A stretch of 64,000 bases of DNA from Paratractidigestivibacter faecalis. Its GTDB lineage: Bacteria; Actinomycetota; Coriobacteriia; Coriobacteriales; Atopobiaceae. The stretch lies in assembly GCF_003416765.1 (NCBI RefSeq), contig NZ_QSNG01000001.1:894742-958741 (forward strand), in the 5' to 3' direction. The notes beneath the pieces are model-generated. The model made no database searches, was not told the DNA's origin, and was given only the letters and a program-made list of their open reading frames with translations. The stretch's first letter is position 1. The number at the start of each line of letters is the position of its first letter. The translations under genes were made by a program, and so were the position numbers. Of this stretch, positions 24,584 to 32,746 are shown piece after piece.

Positions 24584-24939
24584 GCGGAGAACCCCGCGCG
24601 CCCGCGCCCCACGCCGAGAAGCACCCTCTCGCCCTTGGTGAGGTAGAAGTCGCCGCCCACGCGCGCGGGCACGGACCACTGCGAGGTCTGGTCGGTGTAG
24701 GTGGTCCTCTGCGGGTCGCTCCCGGTGGGGTCGAGCTCGCCCACCATGCGCCGCACGAGGTTGACGGAGAGCATGCGAAGGACCTCCGTCTGGACGCCCG
24801 ATGGGTCGACCCCTGACGCCTCGCACTGGCCGTCAAGCCACAGCGCGGCGTCTTCCAGCGTCTGCTCGAAGCGCTCGCGCTCGAAGGCGGCGACCTCTCG
24901 CCAGGAGCACTCCACGTCCTCTATGGTCGCGTAGGCCAT
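24580..24939 (-). CDS. Head-tail connector/adaptor protein
   Basis: 119 residues, start MAYATIEDVECSWREV. The helical bundle (LEDAALWLDGQCEASG, TEVLRMLSVNLVRRMV) and the position just downstream of the capsid gene fit gp15/gp19-like connector-completion proteins. Confidence 0.78.
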   Translation of the reverse strand: MAYATIEDVECSWREVAAFERERFEQTLEDAALWLDGQCEASGVDPSGVQTEVLRMLSVNLVRRMVGELDPTGSDPQRTTYTDQTSQWSVPARVGGDFYLTKGERVLLGVGRGRAGFSA

Positions 24940-24941
24940 GG

Positions 24942-25085
24942 CTACTCCTTCTTGGGCGCGGGGCTACGGCGCGTTTTGGCCTTGGCCTTTGGCTTGGGCT
25001 CCTCGACGCGCCGCCAGAGCGGGGCGCCCAGCTCGGAGGAGCTGGACACCCTCGCGCCCGTGGGGACGAAGACGTACTCGGCCAT
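24942..25085 (-). CDS. Small phage protein with basic C-terminus
   Basis: 47 residues between capsid and connector genes: MAEYVFVPTGARV, then a Lys/Ala/Pro-rich tail (EEPKPKAKAKTRRSPAPKKE). Its stop lies three bases before the next start and its start three bases after the capsid stop side. Comparable short proteins (Rho-N-like or head decoration fillers) occur at this locus; function unknown. Confidence 0.7.
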   Translation of the reverse strand: MAEYVFVPTGARVSSSSELGAPLWRRVEEPKPKAKAKTRRSPAPKKE

Positions 25086-25088
25086 GGC

Positions 25089-25982
25089 TTAGGCGGCCGC
25101 CTTGGTGACCTTGGCGAAGGCGGCGAGGTCCATGATGCCGATGCCGTAGACGATCTCGGCGCGGATGGCGACCTGGTTCGTGCGCTGGAGGTCGCCGAGG
25201 CCGTCGGGGTCGCCGTACTCGATGACGTGCGCGGCAATCTCGCGCTGGACGCCCCAGCGGAAGGCGTCGAACTGGCCGACGATGCCGATGATGTCGGACG
25301 CCTTCGCCAGCTCCTTGCCGGAGACGGTGTCGCCGACGGCGGCGGCCATGCCCTCGAAGCCGTCGAGGCCGGTGCCGTAGCCGAGCTCGGGGTAGATTCG
25401 GCGGCCGGTGTTGTCGCGCATGGTGGCGAGGCCGAAGGAGAGCGTCGGGTCGAGAGCGATGCCGGTGGGGGCGTAGCCCGCGGCGATCACGAGGCCCGCG
25501 GCGGCCTCGACCGCCTCGTCGTACTTGGTGCCGGAGAGCTGCGCGGCGGACGCGGTGTCGGCGAGGCCCTCGGTGACGGAGGCCGCGGCGGCGCCGGTGA
25601 GGGGGTTGGCCTTGTGGATTCCGACGATGTCGAGGGCGCGGCCGAGGGCGACGGCGCAGTTCTCCTGCACGTCGGCCATTACGCCGAGCTGGTAGTCCTC
25701 GTCTGCCCACATGACCTCGTTGGAGGTGCGCACGGTCACCTGGAGCTTGACGGGGGTGACTGCCTTGGAGGAGTAGGCGGTCGGGGTCGGGGACTTCTGG
25801 ACGCCCTCGGCGACGATCTCGGCCTTGGGGGCGAAGGTGAGGACCATGACGTTGCCCTTGCCGAACTTCTGCGGCTTTGCGCCGGAGAGCCGGGCGAGGA
25901 CGGAGCTGGTCTGGGCCTTCTTGAAGACGCCCGCGACGTACTCCTCGGGCATGTTGAAGTTGCTGGTGATGAGGGCTGCCAT
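25089..25982 (-). CDS. Major capsid protein (HK97 fold)
   Basis: 297 residues, start MAALITSNFNMPEEYV. It shows the N-arm and E-loop pattern of HK97-type capsids (GKGNVMVLTFAPKAEIVAEG) and a P-domain/A-domain C-terminus (RAEIVYGIGIMDLAAFAKVT). AAAGGAG precedes the ATG. Scaffold gene is directly upstream; upstream in-frame codons are a shadow of it. Confidence 0.9.
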   Translation of the reverse strand: MAALITSNFNMPEEYVAGVFKKAQTSSVLARLSGAKPQKFGKGNVMVLTFAPKAEIVAEGVQKSPTPTAYSSKAVTPVKLQVTVRTSNEVMWADEDYQLGVMADVQENCAVALGRALDIVGIHKANPLTGAAAASVTEGLADTASAAQLSGTKYDEAVEAAAGLVIAAGYAPTGIALDPTLSFGLATMRDNTGRRIYPELGYGTGLDGFEGMAAAVGDTVSGKELAKASDIIGIVGQFDAFRWGVQREIAAHVIEYGDPDGLGDLQRTNQVAIRAEIVYGIGIMDLAAFAKVTKAAA

Positions 25983-26019
25983 TCGGCGGCTCCTTTCTGT
26001 CTTGGGGCTGTCTTTCCCG

Positions 26020-26475
26020 TTACTTGCGGCCGAACGCCATGCGGGCTGCCTCGAGGCACGGGTCCTGCTTCCCCGCCGGGCGGCTGTCGCCCTTGTCGCG
26101 GGTCTGGGGGTAGGCCTTGCCTCTGCCACCCATCGAGGCGAGGAACTTGGCGTTTTCGGCCACGTCCCCCGACATGCGGGCCAGCAGGCCGGCGTCCACG
26201 CCGTTCTCCTCGGCGGCCTTGGCCACGGCGGCGGCGCGCTCGCGCTCGTCCTTCATGGCCTTGAGCGCGGCCTCCGCCTTCGCGGCCTTGTCCTGGGCCT
26301 TCTGTAGCTCGGTCTTGGACGCCTCCTGGGCGCGGTCGTACTCGTCGGCCTTGGCCTTCAGCTCGTCGTAGTCGGCGAACCTCTCGGCGGCCTTTGCCTG
26401 GGCGCGCTCGATGCGGCCCTTGATGGCCTGGTCGAACTGCTCCTGCGTGGTGATCGGCTTGAACTCGTCTGACAT
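26020..26475 (-). CDS. Capsid scaffolding protein (DUF4355-like)
   Basis: 151 residues. A long charged coiled coil (about 15-90, KAKADEYDRAQEASKTELQK) precedes a short GLLARMSGD helix and a C-terminal basic segment with RMAFGRK. This matches phage scaffolds that direct procapsid assembly. Start MSDEFKPITT has GAAAGGCAG upstream. Confidence 0.85.
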   Translation of the reverse strand: MSDEFKPITTQEQFDQAIKGRIERAQAKAAERFADYDELKAKADEYDRAQEASKTELQKAQDKAAKAEAALKAMKDERERAAAVAKAAEENGVDAGLLARMSGDVAENAKFLASMGGRGKAYPQTRDKGDSRPAGKQDPCLEAARMAFGRK

Positions 26476-26581
26476 TCGTCTGCCTTTCTCTTTGGTCCCC
26501 TCCCGCTCGGGAGTGTGCGAGCAGGCTTGCCCGGCCTGCGCGGTGGTCGCGGCGGTTGTCCGCCCGCCGCGGGCGTGTATG

Positions 26582-26604
26582 AAAAAGCCGCCCATGCGGA
26601 CGGC
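26582..26604 (-). terminator. Terminator upstream of the scaffold gene
   Basis: The minus-strand stem GCCGTCC/GGGCGGC with a GCAT loop runs into TTTTT. It would end transcripts from the small membrane-protein gene, so the scaffold-capsid genes may depend on read-through or a promoter at 26480-26580. Confidence 0.75.
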
Positions 26605-26688
26605 TGATCTCCCTGTGGCGCCGGCGTTGCGTGCCTGCGCGGCTATGGCGCTCAGGATGTCGGCGCCGCCACAGCAGCACCGGATGCG

Positions 26689-26883
26689 CTAATCGTCTGC
26701 GGCAAGGGCCGCGACAAGGAGCACGAAGAACAACAGGACGGCGAAGGCGAGCTGGCCCCAGATGGGGGCTAGCACGACCCACCACGCCCAGTCGACGAGG
26801 CCCGCGAGCTTGAGGCCGATGAAGAGCAGGCCGAGCAGGGTGAAGAACCCGACTCCCCCGCGCGGCGCGTTGTTTTCTGCCAT
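26689..26883 (-). CDS. Small two-TM phage protein (Fragile-X-F type)
   Basis: 64 residues with two hydrophobic helices (about 12-30 and 34-60) and the aromatic motif VDWAWWVVLAPIW, as in the short proteins called transmembrane Fragile-X-F. It stands between the tRNA-Leu and the scaffold gene. It is in the place where an immunity gene for the MuF toxin could be, but nothing shows that it is one. Confidence 0.75.
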   Translation of the reverse strand: MAENNAPRGGVGFFTLLGLLFIGLKLAGLVDWAWWVVLAPIWGQLAFAVLLFFVLLVAALAADD

Positions 26884-26934
26884 GAGGCACCTCCGGTGTC
26901 AAAAAGCCCCTGATGGAGCTTGATTCCCGAGCGG

Positions 26935-27017
26935 TCGGGGCGGCGGGACTCGAACCCGCACGGGCGAAGCCCACGTGCTCCTGGGGCACGCGCGTCTGCC
27001 TGTTCCGCCACGCCCCG
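26935..27017 (-). tRNA. Phage-encoded tRNA-Leu (anticodon CAG)
   Basis: On the minus strand a 7-bp acceptor CGGGGCG/CGCCCCG, a D arm, anticodon stem CGTGC/GCACG around loop CCCAGGA (anticodon CAG), a long variable arm with TGGGC-TTCG-CCCG, and a T arm with GGTTCGAGTCC are all present. The long variable arm supports tRNA-Leu. The 3' end reads A-CC-G, so CCA is not fully encoded. It lies 57 bases past the stop of the MuF-toxin gene. Confidence 0.88.
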
Positions 27018-27074
27018 GTTTGGGGTAGAATACGAGACGAGGCCCCCCCGGTTGATGATTCCCGGGCTTGGGCC

Positions 27075-28250
27075 TCACTTCTTTACCAAGGCAATCGTTC
27101 CGTCTTTCCCCATCAGGATTGCCGCGTCGAACCCCTTGTCTGCGTGTTGGGCCATCTTCGCGACGATTACCCTCAAGACGGCCTCGTCATCAGCCTTGCC
27201 ATTCGTATTGTCGACGATGATCTTTGGAGTGCTGTCGAGTGACAGGCCGAGCTCGTGAAGCCTGTCCCATTTGGTGACCGCCTCGTCAAGCCGCTGCCCG
27301 ACGCGGCGCTCGTCTCCAGTGACAGACTTGAGCTCCCAGAACTCCCCGTTCATCCAAAGGTCGATGTTTGCGGGAGCCGAGCGGTCGGTTGGGATGGGAA
27401 ACGCCCTGAGACCGCTTTTGGCGAGCAGACTGTGCTCGCGCTTCTCATGGTCGGCAAGCTTGCGCTTCTCCCTTGCCGACCAGCCCTCATAAGAGGCCTC
27501 TATCTCGTCCCCGAACAGCCAGTCCGGGTCGCGCATCTCCACCTCGCGGGAGAACTCGGGAGTTCCGGGCTTGGCACCCGTCAGACGCTCGACCTCCTTC
27601 AGGCGCGACTCGATTTTCTTCGGGTCATGCCCATCGACCAGCACCTCGTACTGGTCGCCCGAGTAGCCGGGAACCACCTTGCAGGTGCAGTGGTCGTGCC
27701 AGCGGTTGAGTGCGCCCGCGCTCTCGCGGGTCCAGTAGACCGCGCCTCGCCCCGCGAGCATGAGGCAGAAGGCGCACGTCTTGCGCCCGCTCGTGACTCG
27801 GGCGTATCGCACGCCCTTCTTACGGTCTCGGCGCACGTTCCTGAGGATCGTGTCGTTCAGGCTCCGCATGGCCGAGTCGGCGGCGAAGGAGCCGCACCCC
27901 GCGGCGAAGCTGGAGGGGTCGCCCTCCACGAGCCTTGACGCCTTGTAGCGGGCCACCCTGTCCACCTGCGCGTCAGAGAACGCGGGCGCGGTGACGGCGC
28001 GGTCGAGCCTGGCCCCGTTGGCCCTGCCCTGCGCGTCGTACCACTCGGCGGCGAGGGCCGCGGCGGAGCGGTCGTAGTCCTGGACGGCCCCGCGCATGAT
28101 GCGCTTGGCCTCCTCGCGGGCCTCGGCCACGGTCGCGTCGGGGTTGGCCGCGAGCCACGCCGCGACCTCGCCCTCGACCGAGGACCTGGCGCCCTCGCGG
28201 ATGGACTCGACGGCGGCGTTGTAGGCGTCCCACTGGCTGGCGCTTATCAC
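27075..28250 (-). CDS. MuF-type minor head protein with C-terminal CdiA-like nuclease toxin domain
   Basis: 391 residues. Residues about 1-235 are a phage head-morphogenesis (Mu gpF/SPP1 gp7-like) domain with the conserved CAFC (159-162) and HDHCTC (185-190) metal-like motif. Residues about 265-391 are a different module: IDLWMNGEFWELKSV has Asp297 and Glu306-x-Lys308, the PD-(D/E)XK pattern of CdiA-CT (EC869-like) nucleases, followed by KIIVDNTNG. Codon use over 27075-27500 is less GC-rich than the rest. MuF-linked polymorphic toxins of temperate phages are known; the target (possibly tRNA) is inference. GTG start. Confidence 0.85.
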   Translation of the reverse strand: MISASQWDAYNAAVESIREGARSSVEGEVAAWLAANPDATVAEAREEAKRIMRGAVQDYDRSAAALAAEWYDAQGRANGARLDRAVTAPAFSDAQVDRVARYKASRLVEGDPSSFAAGCGSFAADSAMRSLNDTILRNVRRDRKKGVRYARVTSGRKTCAFCLMLAGRGAVYWTRESAGALNRWHDHCTCKVVPGYSGDQYEVLVDGHDPKKIESRLKEVERLTGAKPGTPEFSREVEMRDPDWLFGDEIEASYEGWSAREKRKLADHEKREHSLLAKSGLRAFPIPTDRSAPANIDLWMNGEFWELKSVTGDERRVGQRLDEAVTKWDRLHELGLSLDSTPKIIVDNTNGKADDEAVLRVIVAKMAQHADKGFDAAILMGKDGTIALVKK

Positions 28251-29748
28251 GCCGCCTCACCGCCGGACGGGATGCGGCGGACGTCCCGGAGAGGTCGAGG
28301 CCGGACGCCTGCGCGGCCTGCGCCACGCGCTGCGATGACTCCCAGCGGTCGCGCTCGGACTTCAGGCGCTCCTGCTGCTCCTCGGTGAAGCCTGCCTCCT
28401 CGATGGCGACGTCGGAGGTCGCGAGGAACGGGAAGACCGAGGACTTCTTCAGGATGGCGTCGGACTCCGCCGCCGCGCTCATGGTCTCCGGCCTGCGCAT
28501 GTGGACCATCACCGACCTCTGCGCGTCCGTCAGGCCGTCGATGCCGCAGTCGGACTCCACGGCCATGAGCATGAGGGCGATCTTGCGCAGCGTGCGCGAG
28601 TTGCGGGCGTTGACCGACTCGACGAGCGCGATGAGCTTGTCCTTGGCGGCGGTGAGCGCCTCGGCGCTCGTCGGGTTGCTGTCCTGCGTGAGCAGCTCGG
28701 AGATGGGGATGGACGCGGCCGCGGCGAAGTCGGTCGCGAGTGACCTCTTCACCGACAGGATCGGCTCCATCGACTGCTGCGTGAAGTTGCCGAACTGAGG
28801 CGCCGCGTTGGTGTTCGGGTTCTCGGTGGCGAGTACCGCCGCGTCCGCGCTGAACTTCCACTTCGCGGACGCGAGCGCGTCGTACTGCTCGTCGGAGAGC
28901 CCTGTGGCCCACTTCTGGCCGAGGGCGGCGAACTCCGAGGCCACGTGGAGGTTGAGCGCGTTGGCCATGTACTCCTGCACGCAGGCGCGCATGGGCTCCG
29001 AGAACCGGGAGCGGCCGAGCGGGTGCTCGCCGTCTGGTCGGAAGACGAGCGCGACGATGCGCGGCTCCCCCATGACGTCGGGGAGCCAGCTGGCCGACCA
29101 GGCGCGCGTGGAGCCGCCCCTCGTTATCTCCCAGCACCCGCGCGGGGTGTAGAAGTCGACCTTCGAGGGGACGGTGTCGGAGGCCTCGTTGCCGGTGACC
29201 GCCCTGCGGCGGGCGCGGTCGACGATGGCGAACCCGCACGCGAGCCTGTTGTTCGCGTAGTCCCAGACGCCGGCGGCGGAGCGCGAGGTGTGCCAGCGCA
29301 CGCACGCGCCGAGCTCGTCGCGGCCCACGATGGCGAAGGAGACGCCGGAGATGAGGGAGTCGGTGAGCGCGGCCTGGTAGCCGAGCGCGAGGTCGCACCT
29401 CTCGGAGATCTCGCGCATCGCCTCATCCTCGCCGTCGGCGTCGGGACCGAAGACGAATCCGGAGACACGCGAGCGCTCCACCACGGACTGCACCGCGACC
29501 TCCGGCCACGGGCACCCGATGCGCAGGTCCTTGTAGCGGTCCGGCACGATGGTCGGCACCTTCGCGAGGGGCACGGTGCCCTCGTATATCTCGTAGAGGC
29601 GCTCGTTGCGCGCCTCGTTGGCCGACATGACCATGACGCACTGCCGGAGGTCCTGCGCGTCGGCCGCAGCCATCTCGCCGATGTCGGGGTCGCCGGCCCA
29701 TTCGAGCAGGGCCGTGTGCACGTTCATAAGCTCGGAGGCGTCGCTCAT
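27973..29748 (-). CDS. Portal protein (SPP1 gp6-like), 3' end probably frame-shifted
   Basis: Forms the dodecameric DNA-entry channel. Residues 1 to about 495 read as a normal SPP1-type portal (IVPDRYKDLRIGCPWPEVAV, WEITRGG, SEFAALGQKWATGL, SIPISELL). After SGLDLSGTSAASRPAV the frame gives an Arg-rich tail inside the MuF gene, typical of out-of-frame reading. In the next frame the expected end IPSGGEAA-TGA lies at 28247, overlapping the MuF GTG start. So either a one-base indel near 28270-28290 or a natural extension of about 92 residues exists. ATG at 29748. Confidence 0.85.
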   Translation of the reverse strand: MSDASELMNVHTALLEWAGDPDIGEMAAADAQDLRQCVMVMSANEARNERLYEIYEGTVPLAKVPTIVPDRYKDLRIGCPWPEVAVQSVVERSRVSGFVFGPDADGEDEAMREISERCDLALGYQAALTDSLISGVSFAIVGRDELGACVRWHTSRSAAGVWDYANNRLACGFAIVDRARRRAVTGNEASDTVPSKVDFYTPRGCWEITRGGSTRAWSASWLPDVMGEPRIVALVFRPDGEHPLGRSRFSEPMRACVQEYMANALNLHVASEFAALGQKWATGLSDEQYDALASAKWKFSADAAVLATENPNTNAAPQFGNFTQQSMEPILSVKRSLATDFAAAASIPISELLTQDSNPTSAEALTAAKDKLIALVESVNARNSRTLRKIALMLMAVESDCGIDGLTDAQRSVMVHMRRPETMSAAAESDAILKKSSVFPFLATSDVAIEEAGFTEEQQERLKSERDRWESSQRVAQAAQASGLDLSGTSAASRPAVRRRDKRQPVGRLQRRRRVHPRGRQVLGRGRGRGVARGQPRRDRGRGPRGGQAHHARGRPGLRPLRRGPRRRVVRRAGQGQRGQARPRRHRARVL

Positions 29749-31229
29749 CCTGCGCGTCCCTTCCGTGACGGGTTCCTTCTGCTGTTCGAGAGCGCCCAAA
29801 GCGCGAGGCCGGCCGCCTCTATCGCCTCGGGGTCGTCGCCGCCCCAGCCCCAGCCTCCGGAGCGTCCTATGCGGCGCCGGACGGATGTCGTCGCCGACCT
29901 CCCAAGCGCCTCGTCGGCGACGTGCGTGACGGAGCGGGTCTGGATTCCCTCGTATATGGCGGTAGCAGCGCTAACCGCCTGGTCCGCGGTCGGGCGCACG
30001 ACGTAACCCCTCGGCATGCGGAGCTGCTCGAGGCGCTCGCAGAGCGCGCCTGCGCCCGAGCGGCCGTCGATGGCGGCGCAGCACGCCCCTGCCGCTCGCT
30101 GGGATATCCACTCGGCGAGCCAGCCGACGCCGCGCGAAGTCGGCTCGAGGAACCTGAGCTCGATGTGGTCCCCGCCCTCGGGCGGGCGCACCGCGCAGCA
30201 CAGCGCGACGGTCGAGCCGTCCGCGCTGAACTTGACGCCGTAGGCGACCTTCTCGCCCTCAGACGGCGGCGGGGCCGCCGGAACCTCGCAGGCGTCCCAC
30301 TGCTCGGCGGTCACGAGCGGCGGGTCGCCGCCGGTGGCCTCGGGCAGCCAGTAGCCCAGGTACTCCTGGGCGGCGCCGAGCTCGTCCATGTCCTTCATGC
30401 CGGCGCGGATGGCACGGGCGTCGGCGTGGTGGCCGAGGGACGGCATGACCGCCCACCACCTGGACTCGTCCCAGATGTCGCCGATCTCCGCGACGCCGTA
30501 CTCCAGCCACATGAGGCCGGCGGCCTCGTCGCCGCCGCGCCACGCCTGCGAGCGCACGTTCCGGAAGACCTCGGCGGGGACCCCGGCGCGAGTGGGGGTG
30601 CCGGCATATATGAGCTGGAGGTTGTGCTTCGAGCCGGACGTCGTGGTCGGGTTGATGACCTGCACGTGCACGCCGGCGAGCTCCTGCGCCTCGTCGTACA
30701 CGACGACGTCGAAGGAGAAGCCGAGGCGCGAGGACTTCGTCCTCGTCGAGAACTGGATGACCCCGCCGGAGCGGAAGCACATCCACTCCTGGCTGGTCTG
30801 CGAGCAGACGTCGGCGAGCTGCTCGCGCCACCCCGGCCGGCCGAGCGCCCGGTCGCCCGGGTACTTGCCGAAGATCTCGCGGAAGCGCTTGAGCATCTCC
30901 ATCGTCGTCGAGTAGTTGTGCTCGGTCCAGAGGACCTTGTAGCCCATCACGGCCGCGAGGAACGACACCCAGACGATAAGGTCGACGCTCTTGCCCTGCT
31001 GCCTCGGGACCGACTCGCCGACGCGCGGGTGTACCCACTTGCCGGCGGCGTCGACGGCGCCCATGTCGCAGAGGAATTCGCGTTGCCAGTCGATGAGCTC
31101 GTAGCCCATCGACGGGGCGGCGGCCGCGGCGACGTCGCCGAGGGTCCTCTCCCAGGGCTGCGCGAGGTATAGCCTCGGCTCAGCCGAGCTTCGCGGCGAT
31201 GGCGTCGGCGAACTGCCCGATGAGGTCAT
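29745..31229 (-). CDS. Terminase large subunit
   Basis: ATP-driven DNA packaging motor with nuclease. The Walker A-like PRQQGKS, Walker B VVVYDEAQE and a coupling motif are in the N-terminal ATPase; the C-terminal RNase H-like part has KFSADGSTVALCC with an Asp, and AAIDGRSG. ATG at 31229 is chosen for the GGAGG eight bases upstream; the frame opens further into terS. It overlaps portal by four bases. Confidence 0.93.
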   Translation of the reverse strand: MTSSGSSPTPSPRSSAEPRLYLAQPWERTLGDVAAAAAPSMGYELIDWQREFLCDMGAVDAAGKWVHPRVGESVPRQQGKSVDLIVWVSFLAAVMGYKVLWTEHNYSTTMEMLKRFREIFGKYPGDRALGRPGWREQLADVCSQTSQEWMCFRSGGVIQFSTRTKSSRLGFSFDVVVYDEAQELAGVHVQVINPTTTSGSKHNLQLIYAGTPTRAGVPAEVFRNVRSQAWRGGDEAAGLMWLEYGVAEIGDIWDESRWWAVMPSLGHHADARAIRAGMKDMDELGAAQEYLGYWLPEATGGDPPLVTAEQWDACEVPAAPPPSEGEKVAYGVKFSADGSTVALCCAVRPPEGGDHIELRFLEPTSRGVGWLAEWISQRAAGACCAAIDGRSGAGALCERLEQLRMPRGYVVRPTADQAVSAATAIYEGIQTRSVTHVADEALGRSATTSVRRRIGRSGGWGWGGDDPEAIEAAGLALWALSNSRRNPSRKGRAG

Positions 31230-31629
31230 TGCCGCCGCCTCCGTCCTGCTCGAGCCTGTCGATTGCCTCAAGGGTGTCCCTGTATTCCTTGGCGAGCCTC
31301 GCCGCCGTCGTCGGCTCCGCGTCGTAGAGCTGCCGCTCGAGGATTGACCTGACCCACCGGAGCCGGCCGAGCGTGTCCTGCCTGCCGTCCTCGAAGTCCC
31401 GGGGAGGCGCCTGGCTGAGGTCCACGCGGCCGCTAGCGTGTGCCGCCTCCGTGGACTTGATGGCGCCGCACTCCTTGAGCTCCTTGATGAGCTTGCAGAC
31501 GCCGGAGCGGGAGCGGCCGAGCTTCTTCGCTATCGCCGCAGGCCCGAGCGCCGGGTAGGCGTTCCTGACGAACTCCCGCTCCTTGGCGGTCCACGCCGTT
31601 CCGCGCCTTCCTGTGGACTTCGTGGACAC
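31180..31629 (-). CDS. Terminase small subunit
   Basis: 149 residues. An N-terminal helix-turn-helix (TAKEREFVRNAYPALGPAAI, then GRSRSGVCKLIKEL) binds the packaging site; a helical oligomerisation part follows (LRWVRSILERQLYDAEPTTA). GTG start after AAGGGGGTCC. Three TGTGGAC copies cluster around the start (31610-31655). Confidence 0.88.
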   Translation of the reverse strand: MSTKSTGRRGTAWTAKEREFVRNAYPALGPAAIAKKLGRSRSGVCKLIKELKECGAIKSTEAAHASGRVDLSQAPPRDFEDGRQDTLGRLRWVRSILERQLYDAEPTTAARLAKEYRDTLEAIDRLEQDGGGGNDLIGQFADAIAAKLG

Positions 31630-31740
31630 TCCATGGACCCCCTTCTGTGGACTCGGTTTCGGGCCCTCCGCAAAATGGGCGCTACGCCTGGGGGGACGCC
31701 GCGCGGGCCGGGGAGGGGTACGTCCCCACCCGAAGCCCGC

Positions 31741-32067
31741 TTACCATTGCCGTGAAGTGACGCATCCCCCACCCCCGAGGCGGCGGGTTGCCTTCACCGT
31801 CGTCGGTGCCGCCACCTTCCGCAGCGGCCTGTTGCCGCGCCGCTCGTTGCAGATGCGGTGCGCGGGCGCAACGTTGCCGCGGTCGATGGGCGAGCCGCCC
31901 TTGGAGACCGGAACGATCTCGTCGACCTCGAAGCTCCACGGGTCGCCCGCCGGCAGCGAGTAGTCGATGGGCCTGCCGCAGATGTGGCACGGCAGGCACT
32001 GGGCCTTGAGCCACGCCCTCACCTCGCGGCGGGCGTGCCCGTTGGAGTAGCGGCTGGGCGTGCTCAT
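31741..32067 (-). CDS. HNH endonuclease next to terminase
   Basis: 108 residues with CHICGRPIDY, then the HNH core VDEIVPVSKGG and NVAPAHRICNERRGN. HNH proteins beside terminase are used by many cos-type phages for packaging-linked cleavage. The ATG at 32067 overlaps the upstream small gene by four bases (ATGA); upstream frame is a shadow. The C-terminus is basic. Confidence 0.9.
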   Translation of the reverse strand: MSTPSRYSNGHARREVRAWLKAQCLPCHICGRPIDYSLPAGDPWSFEVDEIVPVSKGGSPIDRGNVAPAHRICNERRGNRPLRKVAAPTTVKATRRLGGGGCVTSRQW

Positions 32068-32261
32068 CGGCAGGGCGAGCCGTGGTTCTCGAAGCACCAG
32101 CGCATGCCCTCGTACCTGGCATCGCACACCCGCTTGGCACAAGGCTTTGGCACAGTCCCGACCTCGGGCCTGACAACCACGCCCAGGGCGCGCAGCATCG
32201 CGCGGCTCATCACGGTGTCGTGGCGCAGGGCGATGGACTCGATGACGCGGAGCGGGAGCAT
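32064..32261 (-). CDS. Small phage protein with C-terminal cysteines
   Basis: 65 residues, MLPLRVIESIALRHD at the start and three cysteines near the end (KRVCDARYEG, RWCFENHG, SPCR). GAGGAGGCGCG lies before the ATG and its stop overlaps the HNH start, so it is very likely translated. Function unknown; it is the first gene after the regulated terminator. Confidence 0.75.
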   Translation of the reverse strand: MLPLRVIESIALRHDTVMSRAMLRALGVVVRPEVGTVPKPCAKRVCDARYEGMRWCFENHGSPCR

Positions 32262-32280
32262 CGCGCCTCCTCAAAGAGAA

Positions 32281-32304
32281 AGGCCCCGGGACTCCCCAGG
32301 GCCT
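32281..32304 (-). terminator. Hairpin terminator ahead of the late operon
   Basis: Minus-strand stem AGGCCC/GGGCCT with inner GGG/CCC pairs, followed by TTTCTCTTT. It lies between the repeat array (32357-32406) and the first late gene (32261), so late transcription must pass it. This resembles an antitermination checkpoint. Confidence 0.65.
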
Positions 32305-32356
32305 TGCTTGGATTCTCTCGTGCGTGTCGCACAGACTACGTTGTATCACGCCAATG

Positions 32357-32406
32357 CCCGGCATGTCCCGGCACAACCCGGCACGACACGGCATGACCCG
32401 GCACGG
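32357..32406. repeat. Five tandem 10-bp repeats (iteron-like)
   Basis: CCCGGCATGT, CCCGGCACAA, CCCGGCACGA, CACGGCATGA and CCCGGCACGG follow each other without gaps. The exact 10-bp period places every copy on the same DNA face. They sit between a ribbon-helix-helix-type gene and the late-operon terminator. Confidence 0.88.
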
Positions 32407-32409
32407 TTT

Positions 32410-32598
32410 TCACGCGCCGGCCCGCTCGCGCTCCATGTCGGCGCGGACGAGCTCCTTGATATAGCCGGCCTTGTTCTCCTTGCCCGAGAGCCATTCCCAT
32501 ATGTCGGCCTCGGCAGGGTAGAACCTCACCGCGACCTGCTTGACCGACCTCTTGCGGTAGGCCTCCTGCGCCCTCCTCTGCGCATCGGTGAGAGCCAT
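32410..32598 (-). CDS. Small DNA-binding-type phage protein
   Basis: 62 residues, start MALTDAQRRAQEAYRKRSVK. The KQVAVRFYPAEADIWEWLS strand-helix pattern looks like a ribbon-helix-helix fold used by small repressors. Very strong RBS (GGAGGGAGGAGG). It ends three bases before the 10-bp repeat array, which makes it a candidate binder of that array. Homology not proven. Confidence 0.75.
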   Translation of the reverse strand: MALTDAQRRAQEAYRKRSVKQVAVRFYPAEADIWEWLSGKENKAGYIKELVRADMERERAGA

Positions 32599-32687
32599 TA
32601 CCTCCTCCCTCCCCTGTTGTGCAGCCACGCGCCGAACGCGCCCGCGGCGAAGCAGACGATGCAGATGGCGATTCTTCTTGCAACCAT
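32598..32687 (-). CDS. 29-residue membrane peptide
   Basis: MVARRIAICIVCFAAGAFGA followed by WLHNRGGRR: one hydrophobic helix between basic ends. AGGAGCG precedes the ATG; its TAA overlaps the next ATG (TAATG), indicating coupling. Function unknown. Confidence 0.6.
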   Translation of the reverse strand: MVARRIAICIVCFAAGAFGAWLHNRGGRR

Positions 32688-32746
32688 GGTTTCCGCTCCT
32701 TATGATTCGAGAAGAGGGACCCGCCCGCCCGGCGGGTCCCCATGAG

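Noticed and set aside
27040-27076. Terminator after the MuF-toxin gene
   Set aside because: A GAGGCCC/GGGCCTC hairpin is present but no T run follows, so it may be only structure between gene and tRNA.
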